A DNA stretch of 64,000 nucleotides, taken from NCBI GenBank assembly GCA_023846275.1, contig CM043872.1, positions 26,898,670 to 26,962,669 of the forward strand, written 5' to 3'. Below are positions 24,301 to 37,540 of this stretch, piece by piece (the first letter of the stretch is position 1; every line of letters starts with the position of its first letter). The stretch comes from Vanilla planifolia (Eukaryota > Streptophyta > Magnoliopsida > Asparagales > Orchidaceae). Position numbers and translations under genes: made by a program. Below the pieces are notes generated by a model. The model searched no databases, was not told the origin of the DNA, and saw nothing but the letters and a program-made list of their open reading frames with translations.

Positions 24301-27147
24301 ACATCATGATAATAGATTATTTACTATAACAAAGCTCTCTATAATCACAACATAGGCTTTAATAATATTTTGATCTTGGTGTATATTTTGGTTCTAGTTA
24401 TTTATGCATATTTTATTTTATTGGTGTTTTTGTGACATATATTATCATATCATTCTTATTTTGAATTTTAATATTATACTATGAATTATAGTACAATTGA
24501 ATATATTTATGTGTGATTGCATGTGAACGAATATGATAGTCATTCTTATCTTTTTTAATATATTTATGAATCACTTGATTTAGAGAGATGATGACATTTC
24601 TTCTTAATCAACGTAATCATGATATATTGATGAGGGTGATGTTGATTGGAATATGGTGATGGCATGATGTGCATGTGCATTCTTATGTATGTGGTGTTGT
24701 TTGTGTGACAATGTTCACGAAAATTACTTGATTTTTAGCCATAAATTCTAATTTCATGTGTGAAACTTGTTGGCATCTTGTTCAGTTAAAAAGGATGAAG
24801 AAACGGATACATCACCTTTACTTCTAAAGATTATTTGCTTGTTTTGAGAGTTTTATCATCTACAATAAAGGTATAATTATAATTTCTTAGTTCTCTCAAT
24901 AGAATAAAATTTTTCTTGAGTTTTGGACAGGCCTAATATTAGCTAATTTTCTTATAATATTATCATATGCTTTTATCTTAATTCTGCCTAAAGCAATTGT
25001 TTTGATGTGGCATTATTTCCCATTAAATGGCTTGTAAGACGAGAACCAATTTTTATTTTGGCACATATGGTATAGATAAGTAAAGAATTCAATCATCATT
25101 GTTTCTAATTGCTAGTTTTACTTATAGTTGAGGTTTTTTTTATCCATTCTTCTTGAGATTGCACTTGCTTTTATTGTCTTATTATTCATTTGGTTGGTAT
25201 TGTGTTGTTTTCTCTTTAATACATAATAATCTTTTTTAATATGTTATTTCTTTTTATAGTAGTTGCAAATCATATTTTCATATTTTATCCTTGATTTGTT
25301 TGAGCTAAGTTGTTTTTCTATAAATCTTTCTTAACTACTAATTCTTTTGTATTTTTCTCATTTCTATGGTTCTCAAGTTTGTCTATAATATATTTTGAGA
25401 TAAGTGAAATTTTGAAGTAATGGCTTCTTTATCATATATCATAATGTTATGAAAATGTTTGTAAGAGAGTGGTAAAAAACATAATAATACTAATGCTTAA
25501 TATTCATCTTTTATTTTAACTTTAATTATTTTAAAATGTTTAATTATTGAATTGAATTTATTCAAGTGAGACTTGATGGAGATATCTTCTTGCATGTGAA
25601 ATAGATACAATATTTGTTTTTGATATATCTTATGGGACAGACTTTCTATTATATACATAGATTCAAACTTGATTCATAAACCAACAATTATAGTCTTCTT
25701 TAAGTTTTTAGTCAACATTTTGTCTGATAAAGATAATTGGATTGTTATAAGAGTTTTTTCATTCATCTCTTTGTTTTCGTGGTGTGTCATGGTGTTAGGC
25801 ATTTTTGTTGACTCAAGGGTGCTTTTGTAAAGCCTTGTTAGATTAGCATGACCCTTTGGTATGTCATAGTATAAAACTCTTAGATCCATCAAATTTCTTG
25901 ATCTTGTATTTTACTATTATAAGATTCAATAAAGACTTCGATGTTAAATTTTTAGGATTTAGTCCATGTGGTTGATATGAGTAGAGTAGAAATAAGATTG
26001 ATAAAAATAATAATAACAAGATGAAAAAGAAAAAGATAACAAATTTACATAATTTGATTTTTATTAGATTGGTATTGATAGAAGAGGAAAATTCTACTAT
26101 AGCTAAAGTGAAAAATATAAAATGTAAATTTATACAAAGATAGAATAAGTTTACTCAAATACATCAATTTTATAGAATATTAACTCTCACAAAAGTGTCA
26201 TGATTTCTTAATCTTTTTAGTATAAAAAGAACTCAAAAGAGAGATGCACCTTTTATATTCAAGAGAACATTTCTTTTTGTTTGCATTCTCCTTTATGACT
26301 TCAATGGTATTTATAGAATGCAAATGGCACATATCTAATGCCAAAAGCTTAAAGGGTATGCATATTTCAAAGAAAATTGTAAGGTTCTAATTATGTTTAT
26401 ATTTAGTACACTATAGTTATAATTGTTTTCAATCATGATTATATCGTTTTACATTTAATTATGTGATAAATATTATCTTTTAGAAGAAGACAAAATTAGA
26501 CTATGTAGTTGAATTTATGAAATGGTGGTTAACGAGCACAGTTTGGGTTGAAATTCAATAATAACTTCATCAAGGGCAACCGATCTCAAGCCTGAGCAAG
26601 TAATCCTCAACCATGGAGAAAGGGAGATCAAACCTTCATTGTGGTCGACAATGGCAAGCTTTCACGGCCTTGTGGACTCTTATGTGCTTGTAGCAATGGC
26701 ATATGAGCTTGTGGTAATTGAAACTTGAAACATGGTTACTGGTGTGCATGGAAGGCCTGCCCTAATATTCCTTGAAGGGTTTTGTTAAGGGATAAAAGAC
26801 AAACAATTGTCATCCTGTCTGCAATGCTTGGTGAATTGTGAAAAATAAAATAACTCGGATGCATTTATTGATGCTTATAATTCATGAAGGCTTTTGAGTA
26901 TTACTTGGAGACATTCACATTAGCAGTGATTACTTTATCTATTAATGTAGTACATGAGTTGAATAAATGACTAGGATACTCGTGGTTAGCACCGTCCATG
27001 ATCTATGCAAAATTGTGGTGGGAGAGCTTAAAAGGGATAGGATGCACAATACTAAAAGCAGTTCGTCATATACATTCTAATCGCTTATATCATTATTCAA
27101 AGCAGTGTTACAAACTACAAAGAGTAACTAATTTTTTTCTGTTGCAG
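24301..27147 (+). other. AT-rich DNA before SWC5, probably leader intron
   Basis: No gene recognised. The stretch ends in a polypyrimidine tract and acceptor (atttttttctgttgcag|, ending 27147) just before the SWC5 start codon. The transcript therefore probably has an upstream, untranslated exon. The ORF at 25674-25892 (minus) is not recognised. Confidence 0.5.
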
Positions 27148-27161
27148 GTTGTCTCCCCTCT

Positions 27162-29407
27162 ATGGATGCAAAGGAAAACTTTGAAGGTCTAACTCAAGTT
27201 TTTTTTTATACTTTTTTATCCTGTTATCTTCTTTAGTTCAGTTAATGTATTATATCTTTGCATTCACATTATTTCAGCTGCTGTTTTGAACACTATTCTC
27301 ATGAGAATTGCCCTTTGATAAAGTTTCTGCAGCTTGCTTTGTTGGATGGAAATTTAGTATGTCAAAATGTTTGATGATATAGCATAGGATTCTGGGATTG
27401 TAGTAGCTTGGGGCAAATGACTTTAGGAGGCTAGTTGCAGTGCTTCTGTTCTTTTTACGTCGAATTGGTTAACTATCTGGCTGTTAATCTTCTGTTGAAT
27501 GCCAGAGAAGTCTTCTGTAAGTTTAATGTAAATTCCCAAGTCTTTGTTTCTTTCTCTCTCCCACTCTTTCTTCCTAAGCTTTAGGGAGAAAGGAGAATTG
27601 ATGTCTATAATTTTTCGGATGATCCAAATCGATCAATGAAGTGGCTGTTAATTGTTTCCTCTAATAGTTTAACTAATATTGTAAGTTTGCTACAGTCTTC
27701 ACTTTCCTTTATTGTGTTTCACTTTTGTAATTCTCGCTAGTTCTTTGTTGCTTTGGTGAACTTGTGCTGGTCTCTTTGTTGTAACAAAGAATCGATGTTG
27801 TTTTCATGCTACTGTCAGTATCTTTAGTTTTCTATCAAGGTTTCCTTCGTGGTCATAGATCTTATTCTTATCTAGTCTGAACCCCTTAACTTTATCTGAA
27901 AGAATATTTCCAGAATTTCTTGAATGCATATTTATATCGGCAAGTTTTGATGGTTCTTGCTCAAATGTGTACTTGATCTGACTCTTAACCTTGAATGTAG
28001 ATTAGGTCATTCTCATGGCGGACGTGAGGGTAATGCAAAATTCATCTGAATGAATAGTGTAATCATTATAATGTTTGTTACCTTTTCCCAAATAGCTGTA
28101 ACATCAGTAAGTTATGTTTGAGGTTTTTCAGCTTGTTGTTAAAGGTAAACACTTTGTAATTTCAGATGGACATGTACAAGAAGTTGAACAGAATCGTTCC
28201 TTGAAGGAACAGCTTGAAGAAGACGGTGCGTTTTCTTTTGTTTTGAGTACTGTTTTTGTTTTTCGTCTTCCCTGACTGTATTCTGAATTTGGAACTTGTA
28301 ATTATTACTAAAGCAATATTGTTAGCTTTGAACTTGGTTATTACATTAATAGTAGGGCTCTATGTTGTCAGATAGTGCCAATGTCAAACTCTATATTGCA
28401 TCTTTATGTTTCTCTGGTTTCTGGTAACCTTTTCTTTTAGCCTTGTATCCAAGGTTGTATAAGATATTAACTCAGCTTATTTTCCAAATCCTATAGAAAG
28501 AAAACTCAGAGTTAATGCAGTATGGGACCAGATGAACAAGGGGTTACCTGCCAAAGTTCCTAAGGCGCTTATGAGTAGATCTACTCATCTTGAAAGAAAG
28601 CCGGCAATAAAGAAGACACCTGTAATGTTTTTTCCATATTTCTTTTTACTTGTCAAGCAAATAACATGAAATTTTTCATCAAAAATAATCAAGCAAAAGG
28701 TTAATCATTTTATCCCGGTTAGGAGTGGATGGTTTCTTTAGGCCTCTTACGAAGTAAGACGTCACCTAATCAGACACTTTTTGGGAAGAGATCGGCTTCT
28801 GTTTATAACTGTACGACTGAAGAGGCTAAAAAGGCTGCTGCAACAGCTCTTTCTGCTGTTAGGGAAGTTACATCTGCTTCTGCTAACGCAAGGAAGGTTG
28901 AGGTAATTACATTTGTCCCTTTTGATACCAAAACAAAAATTTGTTTGCTTACGCTTTTATGATCATGTAGTATATTAATAGATAAAGTAATATATATATA
29001 TATATATTTTGGTGAACTACTTCTCACAGGTAACTGAGGTTCGGGATTTTGCGGGCGAGGAGATTGAAGTGAAGAAGCTTGTTGATGTCAACTCATGGGA
29101 GGCTATCGAGAAGGCTAAGGCTGCTGGTGCCCAGCCTTCGGCCCTTGATTCAATTCTTGACCAAATAAAGAAGAAGCCGAAGCTGAGTGTCCTTGACAAG
29201 ACTAAAAAGGACTGGGGTGAGTACAAGGAAGAGCAAAAGGGGCTTGAAGATGAGCTCGATGCCTACAAGAAGAGCTCAAACAAGTATCTCGACAAGGTCT
29301 CCTTCCTACAGCGGACCGACCTCCGAGAGTTCGAACGAGAAAGGGATGCTAGGTTGGCTATGCAAGCAAAGAGAAGGCCAGCAGATGCAAGGGAAGATGA
29401 TTATTAG
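27162..29407 (+). CDS. SWC5: SWR1 complex subunit SWC5 / CFDP1 (BCNT domain) protein
   Basis: Five coding exons: 27162-27186, 28166-28225, 28497-28621, 28723-28902 and 29030-29407. All introns are GT-AG and the phases are consistent (1, 1, 0, 0), giving 255 aa, the usual size for plant members. The start is MDAKENFED. Exon 3 encodes RVNAVWDQMNKGLPAK, the conserved N-terminal motif of the family. Exon 5 encodes the BCNT-C domain (about residues 165-245), with LDSILDQIKKKPKLSVLDKT, KKDWGEYKEE and YLDKVSFLQRTDLREFERER. The acidic/charged middle is typical. In yeast and Arabidopsis SWC5 is a nuclear subunit of the SWR1 remodeller that exchanges H2A for H2A.Z. A 5' leader acceptor at 27147 points to an upstream exon. 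Intron 4 holds a TA microsatellite (about 28990-29008). The ORF at 28729-28962 is exon 4 read through its donor. Confidence 0.93.
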
Positions 29408-31124
29408 CTTGCTCAGAGCCATTAGTTTCCTATATGTTTCCTTTCATCAAGGGTTTGTCTCCATTAGGATATCAATTGTTGTGGTTGATGTTGATTGGAT
29501 ATATGATGATGCCATCCTCAACCGCCTCTTTTACTCTCCGTTTGTGTTCCTCCGGGACTGGTTCACAGGCCATATCATGCATAACTGTGATGATATGAAC
29601 CTGAAGTTTTAATTCATGATCAGAAAAGTTGCCATTCAATATTACCTTTGGAACTATTTCTCATAAGGGACATCGTGGAAAATATCTTGAAATTTATTTT
29701 TCGAAGCCATTTAATAACCTGAAGTTTGTGTTCCTGTTTGTTTCCTGTATGTTTCTTATCTTTTTAATCTTCTTGTCATTTTTATATTATCTCTTTTGTT
29801 TTATTTTTCTTCTCTCTCTCTCTAAATTCCTTTCTTTTTTTCTTTTATTGTTAGTATTTCAATATAGTATAATTAATATGTGTGTATGTGTATTTATGTA
29901 AGTATTAAGTTACTAAATAATATTAATGTGAACAAAAGCATAGGCTTTGAACTTGCCTTAATTAGCATATCCTTGAGCAATTTAAACTTTCAAAAATTTA
30001 TCTTATTTTTCTTTAAATTTAGCATAAAATTAATTTTATTTATATAATTTCAATATCAAAAGGTTTAATATATAGTTATGTATTAAAAAACTTAATCATT
30101 AGTTTCATAATAAGTGCAAAATATATATTTAGTATACAATTAAGATAAGTGATAATTGAAAGTTTATGATATTCCAATTGAGAAAATGAGATGTCTAAGA
30201 AGATCATACATGATGCTATTGTGATATGTCTTATTTATTCATAACTTTATTATCAAACCTTACAAAGAACAGTATCTCATAAAGTTGAAGGTGACGAATC
30301 TACACACATTAAAATGAACTAACATATTAATGCAAGTCAAGTATTTCTTACTTCTGATCGTTCCAAACTTATAAATTTGTTTGGTCTAGCATATAAATAA
30401 ACATACTAAACAAAGCTTTAGTGAACTACACTATTTATAAAACATTGCATTGTCAACTTGGTCAACATTGTTCTATCTTTTTTGTTACAACTCATTTAAT
30501 TTTCAAAATTCTTGCTCTCTTCTCAAATTAATTATTGACTAAGTAGATAAAACAATATTATAAATTACTTTATTAAAATTATGCAAATGCATCATTATAA
30601 TATTAATAGAATAATATATGGTTTGAATAATAACAATTAAGTAAATATATATATACAAAGCATACGAATAATAAAAAAAGGTCAACAATAAGATTGTATA
30701 ATAAGTAACTAATTGATTTAAAAGTCGTGTTTATATATAATAATAAAAAATAAGTTAATAATTATCTTTATCAAATGGGATTGTGTATTCCTTTGTATGA
30801 ATTTTTTTAATTAGTTGCAAACTAATCACTTGGAAGTCAAAGTTTTAATTATCTCATAAGTTACCATTTTGTGGACCTATCATCAAGAGGATAAGTTTAA
30901 TATATTGTTGTCAAATTAAATACAAAATGTTATAAATTTAGAAAATAATGTGTTCTAAAATATATAGTTGAATGGAGTTTGTTAAAATAAGTTTAATAAC
31001 GTTTGTTTATTCTCGATTGAAATTTATTTGAAATTATTGTAAATTTTAAGGTTAGATAAATATAAATAATAAAATATGATATATATATATATATATATTT
31101 ATATATCAGGAAAAATAAGAAAAG
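29408..31124. other. SWC5 3' UTR and AT-rich spacer to TAF7
   Basis: The first few hundred bases, with moderate GC to about 29730, are likely 3' UTR. Beyond that the sequence is T-rich then very AT-rich, with a TA microsatellite at about 31079-31099 just before the TAF7 leader. ORFs 29187-29612 and 29629-29901 are readthrough or T-rich artefacts. Confidence 0.5.
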
Positions 31125-31310
31125 AAAGAGCTGGTTTCAGTTTCTCGAAGTTTCTACCAGCCGTTCCGACGCTTCTGTGCGCTAAGTGTCCCTTGTGTGA
31201 TCGGTCGAATTCACCGGAGATTCCTTCTCCAGTGAGGAGGAGTTGCACGCCTTCACCTTTCCGACGGAATTAAGGAGAAGGAGCGTGATTTCAGCTGGCG
31301 GGAACTGTCG
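31125..31310 (+). other. Candidate TAF7 non-coding first exon
   Basis: This is a GC-rich island in AT-rich DNA (gttccgacgcttctgtgcgc, caccggagattccttctcc) ending actgtcg|gtaaga, a strong donor at 31311. It is typical of a plant 5' leader exon. The TAF7 start-codon exon has a leader acceptor at 38904, so the pair would define a 7.6-kb leader intron. The short ORF through it (31076-31273) has no homology that I recognise. Confidence 0.6.
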
Positions 31311-31433
31311 GTAAGATCGGCAACCGAAAGTGAAATTTTATGTTATTTCTCGCTATTTATCCTCGAATCTTTCTAATTTATGGCAAGAGTCAAGGAATTT
31401 ATGTTTAATTAAATTTTTTTACTATTAGAATGA

Positions 31434-32290
31434 TTGGAAAGAAAATTTTCTAGGGATTTACAAACAAAATGCTTAAAAGATTTTTTTATGGAAAATCTTA
31501 AAGCTATTTCTACCCTCATAAGTCCGTCTACTGAGTTAGATAATGATAACAATATAAAGTTCTTATATTACAAATTTTATCAACGAATAATAGAAGCTCT
31601 ATTATATCTAATAGCTAGTAAACTGGATATAAATATCAGCATCAGATTATGTGTTAGATTTCAGTCTAGTCCATAAAGGATCTCAGCTAAAAGCTATTAA
31701 AATGATTTTTAGATATATTAGGAATTTGGTATCGAAAGACTCATGTTTCGTATAAATTAATAAGATTTAGTGATGCAGGTTATAAGGGTTGTAAAATTGA
31801 TAAGAAAAAGCACAACCAAAATTTGTTATTTCTTTAGGAACTTGCTTATCTTGTAGCATTAAAAATAAATGTTGTATTATCCACAGGTGGAGTCGAACAT
31901 AATTCTATTGGTGGATGTGAAGCTTACATACATTGGCTTTGGAGACAATTAGAGAATTATGGAATAAATTTGTAAAATATATCAATTAAATATTACAATA
32001 TTAATTCTATATGCCTGATTAAATGCCCAATTCAACTTCTAAGAGAAAGTATATATAAATTAGATATTATTTCATTAGAGATGATATTAGTAAAAAGAAA
32101 GTTGATGTTCAATATATGAATACAGAAAATCAACTTGTGAGTATCTTTACAAAACTCTTAAGTGACGAAAGGTTTTATAAAATTAGAAGAGAATTAGAAA
32201 TGCTAAATAGAGGCAAAAACATTAAAGTTGAAAATAAGATTGAGTAAACAAAATTTTCTTCAAGAATTTAAAATATGTTGTAAGTACAAA
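31434..32290 (+). pseudogene. Ty1/copia RNase H and C-terminal pol remnant
   Basis: Order of blocks on the plus strand: a YIKELLKRF-like stretch, LIASKLDINISIRLCVRFQS (family: LTASRPDIxFSVCxCARFQ), then in another frame LKAIKMIFRYIRNL, FSDAGYKGCKIDKK, and VALKINVVLSTGGVEHN..GGCEAYIHWLWRQL (family: STAEAEYxAxxxxxxxxxWL..L). The end is a TENQLVSIFTKLLSDERF stretch, the family's FTKPL terminus. Several frameshifts are present. It lies inside the putative TAF7 leader intron. Confidence 0.8.
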
Positions 32291-32449
32291 AAAGGGGTAG
32301 AATGTTAAGATCTGTAAAATGATAAAACCATAAATTAAGCGGGAGTTATTAAATTTTATTTTTTCGTTGTTTCTTTTTCATTTGATTTAACATTTAATTG
32401 TTAAAAATAATATCTATAAAACTTTCAAGTCCAAAATTTTAAATTTGAT

Positions 32450-32940
32450 AGTTCTTTCCTTAATTTAGAATTTTTTGTTTCTATCTTCAACATGTTTGAT
32501 ATTACTTTCATCATGTTTCATGCAAAATAGTTCATAATCATAAGTAAATATACCAATCCTAGATTCTCTTATTTCGTTGGTAGCTTCATTTGTGATGACT
32601 AGCTTATCTTAAATCTCCTTAACAAAATTAAGCATGCAAATTTTTAAATCATTGTCAGGTGTAAGAGCACAATATAAGCAAATAATTGATTTTATGTTTA
32701 GCTTAGCTAGTATGACTTCTTGTGTAGTCCATTCATTAAAATGTTTAACAATATAAATTCCTTATATAGATTTCTTCATAGACAAATTGCAATAAATTGC
32801 AAATTCTAAAATCTATTAATTGAAATAATCTAGTAATGCACATTTTCTATAATAAAAAGGGATTTTATCGAACATGGAATTTGTGATAGATTGTCCTTCA
32901 TATAGTAATGCACCTAGTAAAGCAATGTGTGTCATGGATC
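32450..32940 (-). pseudogene. Ty1/copia (Sirevirus-like) gag remnant
   Basis: On the minus strand the translation gives a SIICLYCALTPDNDLKICML stretch, then VKEI(stop)DKLVITNEAT and ESRIGIFTYDYELFCMKHDE. These match the SIRE-type gag pattern of ..LFCALSP......AKEIWDxLxxTHEGT..VKESKI..L..xYELFxMxxxE. It sits just inside a primer-binding site (32975-32986), so it is the 5' end of a minus-strand element. It breaks off near 32450, close to the end of the opposite-strand copia remnant. Confidence 0.7.
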
Positions 32941-32974
32941 ACTCTTTAGATATGAAGCCAAATAAATTATAATA

Positions 32975-34330
32975 GCTTTGATACCACTTGTTGGCCTTTA
33001 TCATAGTTAAAGGTGTGGGGAGGGAGGGGTGTGAATTTAATGAATAGAAAAATTTGAAATTTAAAATGCATATCTCAAAATTCAAATTATAATGCATCAA
33101 AAGTAAAAGATAAGCGTAAGAAACAATCTAGATCTTTAGATAGTTTGATTCTTAACCTTTGAGCTTATGTTCACCACAAGCAACTTGTTTGGGTCTATCG
33201 CTCTTCTTTTTTTGTAATTGCAAGTGGAGATACCCTTACAATTGCTTTTTTTCATGTAAGGCAAAGACATAAGTTTCCAGACTCTTCAATAAGACTTGAA
33301 GCATGGTCGTCTTCACACAAAGCTCAAAGCAATCACCTTTGAATCTCTCATTGGATTCAACAAATGTCTTCCTCAACATAGCAATTGAAGTACCTTTGAA
33401 TCACTCATAGGACTTGGCAAATCTTGAGTAGTAGTTGTAGCAGTAATTTACACAAACTATCTCAAAATAGCAAGGTATACAATTTGTATGTATTTTGCAA
33501 GCATCAAGCATTTGAGTTGAATGCAATGAATCAATCTCATATTTATAGAGTAAAGGAGGTTGTTTAAACTTCCTAAGTTCTCTCAATATTTAATACTAGT
33601 CTACTTGGTCTTACTCAACATCTTAGGTTGGAAACTATCACAAGCCTATTAGCCAAAATAACAATTAGATCCTTGTCGAACAATTCGATAAACTTATCAG
33701 ATAGTCTAGTCAATTTAATTTTGATTTGTCAGCTTTAACTTACTATCTATCAAATTAGACAATATGTTATTTGATGATAATTAGACTACTTATTAAGTGG
33801 TTTAATAGTCTTTTAATAAAACTAATTTTAATTCATATTTTATGAGACAATTTAACCAATATCATACTCATAATCGAAGACCTTATTAGACATCTATTAA
33901 TCAATTTGATGGTCATTCAATAAGAGACAATTTTGGTTACTCAATATAGCCACTCAAAACAGATTTAGCTATCAGATGATCCAACTTTCATTGGACCAAC
34001 TATCGAAAAATATCGGACTATCTGATAACCTCTTGACTTAATTTTTGAATGATGACTAAGATTTCATCGAGTTTTTCACTTGAAGGGTCTAGTGTTTATT
34101 GCTGGCCTAATTAGATGATTAATTTGACAATTTAATGTATCATTTGATAGAGATTTTTGTACTAATTTATTTCATTTTTTATAATACTTTTCTAAATTGT
34201 TTAAGAGCTTGAAGTGTGTAAACTTTTAAAAATCCTTATAATGTAATATACTTGTCAAAATATGCAAAAAGATTTTTTTTAGTTTTGAAAAATATCTAAT
34301 GAGTATTTATAAGAATGCAATGCAATTGAG
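32975..34330 (-). mobile_element. Putative 5' LTR and primer-binding site of minus-strand copia
   Basis: The minus strand reads tggtatcaaagc at 32986-32975, one mismatch from the copia tRNA-Met primer-binding site, directly after a possible LTR end at 32989. The following 1.3 kb is non-coding and includes repeated short motifs around 33660-34070 (cagatagtctagtc, tcagatgatcca, atctgataac) of the kind seen in Sirevirus LTRs. The outer border is not resolved. The ORF at 33401-33586 is not a gene. Confidence 0.5.
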
Positions 34331-34479
34331 GCAACTCTATTAGCAAAGTGAACCTGAGTCTCTTCCTCTTGTTCTTGATATTTTTCTTTCATTGTGATGT
34401 TCAATTGATCATTCATGCTTTAAGTAGTTCAAAATTCCATTGTATTTTTTAATTATCGCCTGTCTTATATAATGATTTG

Positions 34480-37400
34480 TATGTGAAGTATTTTCGTCTT
34501 GAGCCTTTGAGAATAGAACTTGTTTTTAGAGTTGCAAGTTCTCATAGAAATTGAAGAGTAAGAATGAAAAAGAATCAAAGAAGAAATTAAAAAAATAGTT
34601 TTTACTATAAGAGAAAGAAATTCTTCAAGAAGATAAAATTATTTTATTCATCATTTTTCTTTCTTTATATAAATGTTTGAATATAATATTTTGTTATTAA
34701 ATGCATATATTTTTTTAAATTTTCCAAAAAAAAACTCATGAAAGTTTGACCAAAAGTTACAAATTTTAAAAAGTTTTGCATCGTAAGAGCCTATCAACAC
34801 GCACATGAGCTACTACACGTGCATAGAATATTGTGACCTGGTATTGTTCACGCTCGCAGGTACTATTCCTGTGTGTAGATAGTGTCATATCGCGCGTGTA
34901 GACCATGTGTCGTGGTAGGTGTCACAGTGTGCCCATATGTGGCGCATGTGTGTATAGTGTGTGCCCATGTGTGGCGCATGTGTGTATAGTGTGCGAGGGT
35001 TTCTGATGAAGTATACCTTCTTATGTGTGTGCTAGCACCTACATGCGCAGCGCGCACTCTTGTGTGCTTGTAGTGAGCCTCCATATGTAGTCGCGTGTGC
35101 GGCTCTTATTGCCTTGGATCACTAAGAGTTTTGTTGTAGTCTCTTGATTTGTTTCTCAATTTTTAGATTCTTGATAATTTAATAAACCTATAATTGAGCG
35201 CTTAATCATAGGCCCATCAGTGTTGTGATTTGAGTCCCATTAAATCTTTTTTTTCAACGATAAACTGATTTTTTGCGAGATTTCGTTCTTTTGTCTTCTT
35301 GATAATCTCAAGGGATTGAGACTTTCATCTATCCCACCAATTGGTTGTTTGGATTTTGCTACCAGCATCGTATAACTTTGGAACCTATTTATTAGCTTCT
35401 TCACTTGGTTAATACCAACAATGTTTTTTGTTAATGATTCTTTTTCTCATGTTAGAAGAAATGTTGTCAGTCTTTTATAAACTAATATTATTGTGCTCGT
35501 CGATAGTAGATAGCATCTCGATCCCATAAGTTTAGGTTCCTCAATATAATTTAATAAACATTAATAGGTACCTTTCATAGATAATCTCATTAATATAGTT
35601 TTTGGCAATGATAAATTTTATATTGTATTGTATTTCAACTCTCTTAGAGTTTTTATGAATTCATTCTAAAGAATAATCATATATGTGGTATACTCTTTAG
35701 TTTTAACATCTTTGCAAGACTTTTTGATTTTAAATTATTCTTGCTTTCAATGTTTATAATTGTATTGATAAGCTCTTTCTTGACTTATATTTGGATGGTA
35801 TAGAGTTCTTTTTGTTCTGTTTCATGAGAGTTGTCCTTTGGACTCATCTTAAGTGATAAGTTTTTATCAATTTAAAATAGGGTTTGAAATACCTTTTCAA
35901 TCTTAATTGTAATAAGTATTTTATCTTTTTTGAACTCTTTTAAGAAATAGTTTGAGATCCAATTTTCAATATTTTTATGATATATACTTTACCTTTTTGT
36001 AGTGATCACGCTAATTTTAGATTTTGCTGGTGGAAATGTTGTTAGTTGTGGTTGTGATATACTTTGCACAATACTTTTCTAATTTTTGTCAATTTTCGAA
36101 TTTATACTCAGACTTCTTGGTAATTCGTTTCGCTATTTTTATTAATTTGTATTCATTTTTTCTTTTCGATAGCAATCACGAATGTATTGACTTGTTTTGA
36201 AGATTAAATAGGGAAAAACGATAATTTGCTGGTAATAAGATTGTACAGACTTGTAATATACTTTTATAATACTTGCATCTCATTAATGGGTATTTCTAAA
36301 CTCATGATTTGTTAGAATTCTATGATATTTTCTTATACTATTTTTTTTAGTGTCATAAACTGTTATTTTCTTTTTCTTTTCTTCATATAACCTATAAGAT
36401 AAAATGTTTATCTAATTAATTTTTTAAATTTGTTCAATGTCATTTCTACTTGTGCTAGTTCTTAAATAAGCATTCCATTATGTTAACGTATAATTATTTT
36501 TAATCGAGCATGCACCACCTTATCAATTGATCAATAGTCATACAAAGAGAAATATAACTTTAGTTGCTCTAACTTGGATCTGATTTCTTTACATTTATTA
36601 TGCTATCGTAAATAGGTAAATCAAATATTGCATCTTCCTTGGAAGGATGTCGTTGATTCTCATGTATCGAAAGGGTTAGATTGATGATGTCATCTCTATT
36701 ATCATTTTCAATTATCCTTAGATTAGTACTTAATAAAAAATTCCTTTGGTTAAGAAATTTTTTTTACGGATTGTCTTTAAGTTTTGTTATAAGAGGGGAT
36801 TGAGATTTTATAATCATATCTATTAATATTTGTATTTGTTAAGTTAAGAGAGCTACTTGTGTCTTCAAGTTTGATGGTTGCATAATCGGTATAGTTACTT
36901 TTATTAAAGTTGTTTCAATCTCGTGATTTTCTCTTATGGTTTATTCATCAATTATTTTCTTTTTAACTCCTGTCATTAGCACCAAATTGAAGCACGTTGA
37001 TATAAAAACTAATGTGATATGTCTGCGAGTTATTTTTAGAGTTAAAATAATAAAAATTGAAGTGAGAATGATAATAAATTAATGAAAAAAGAAAGAAGAG
37101 AGTTTTTTTCATAAAAGGATAAAATTTTTTTAGAATAAATTATTTTATTTATACTTACCTTTTTGTATAAAGGTTTGGATATAACATTTTATTACAAAAT
37201 AGTTATTTTTTAATTTTTCCAAAAAATGTAAATGTTTTAACCAAAAATCACAAATTCAACAAAACTTTGCGTCGCAAGAGCTTATCTGTGAGTGTGCGAA
37301 CTGCTGCATTCATGCAGAATATCTCACTTTAGCGTTGTCCACATGCATGGGTATTTTTCTCGCACATGGATAGTACCCTATAGCATATGTGCAACTCTTA

Positions 37401-37540
37401 CCGCCTTGGCTGCAATAACAATTTTTGTTGTTTTGTCTTCTCATTTGACTTTTTTTCTCAATTTTTAGATTTCTTGATGATTTAATGAACTTATTGAGCT
37501 ATTGATATGTAATCATATACACATGTATTAGATGAGCATC
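34480..37540 (-). mobile_element. Non-autonomous LTR element in TAF7 leader intron
   Basis: Two diverged direct repeats, about 34480-35225 and 36998-37540, share ordered blocks: tttttagagtt, aaaattgaag, aaatttttccaaaaaa, ccaaaa(a/g)tcacaaatt, gcgtcgcaagagc, ctcaatttttagatt. Just inside the right repeat the minus strand reads tttggtgctaatgacagg, like the tttggtgc start of the primer-binding region of many plant gypsy elements, so the element points left. The 1.75-kb interior has no recognisable gag or pol, so it is non-autonomous or too decayed to read. Confidence 0.55.
34926..34990. repeat. 30-32-bp minisatellite, two units, in left LTR
   Basis: The unit agtgtgcccatatgtggcgc plus atgtgtgtat occurs at 34926 and, with small changes, at 34956, then begins a third time. 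The G/T-rich expansion is absent from the partner LTR at 37.3 kb. The ORF at 34863-35084 (minus) is a translation of this repeat. Confidence 0.8.

Noticed and set aside
29187..29612. 141-codon plus-strand ORF overlapping the SWC5 end
   Set aside because: Out-of-frame reading of SWC5 exon 5 running into the 3' UTR; the BCNT frame is the real one.
34863..35084. 73-codon minus-strand ORF rich in His/Thr
   Set aside because: Translation of the 30-32-bp minisatellite in an LTR.
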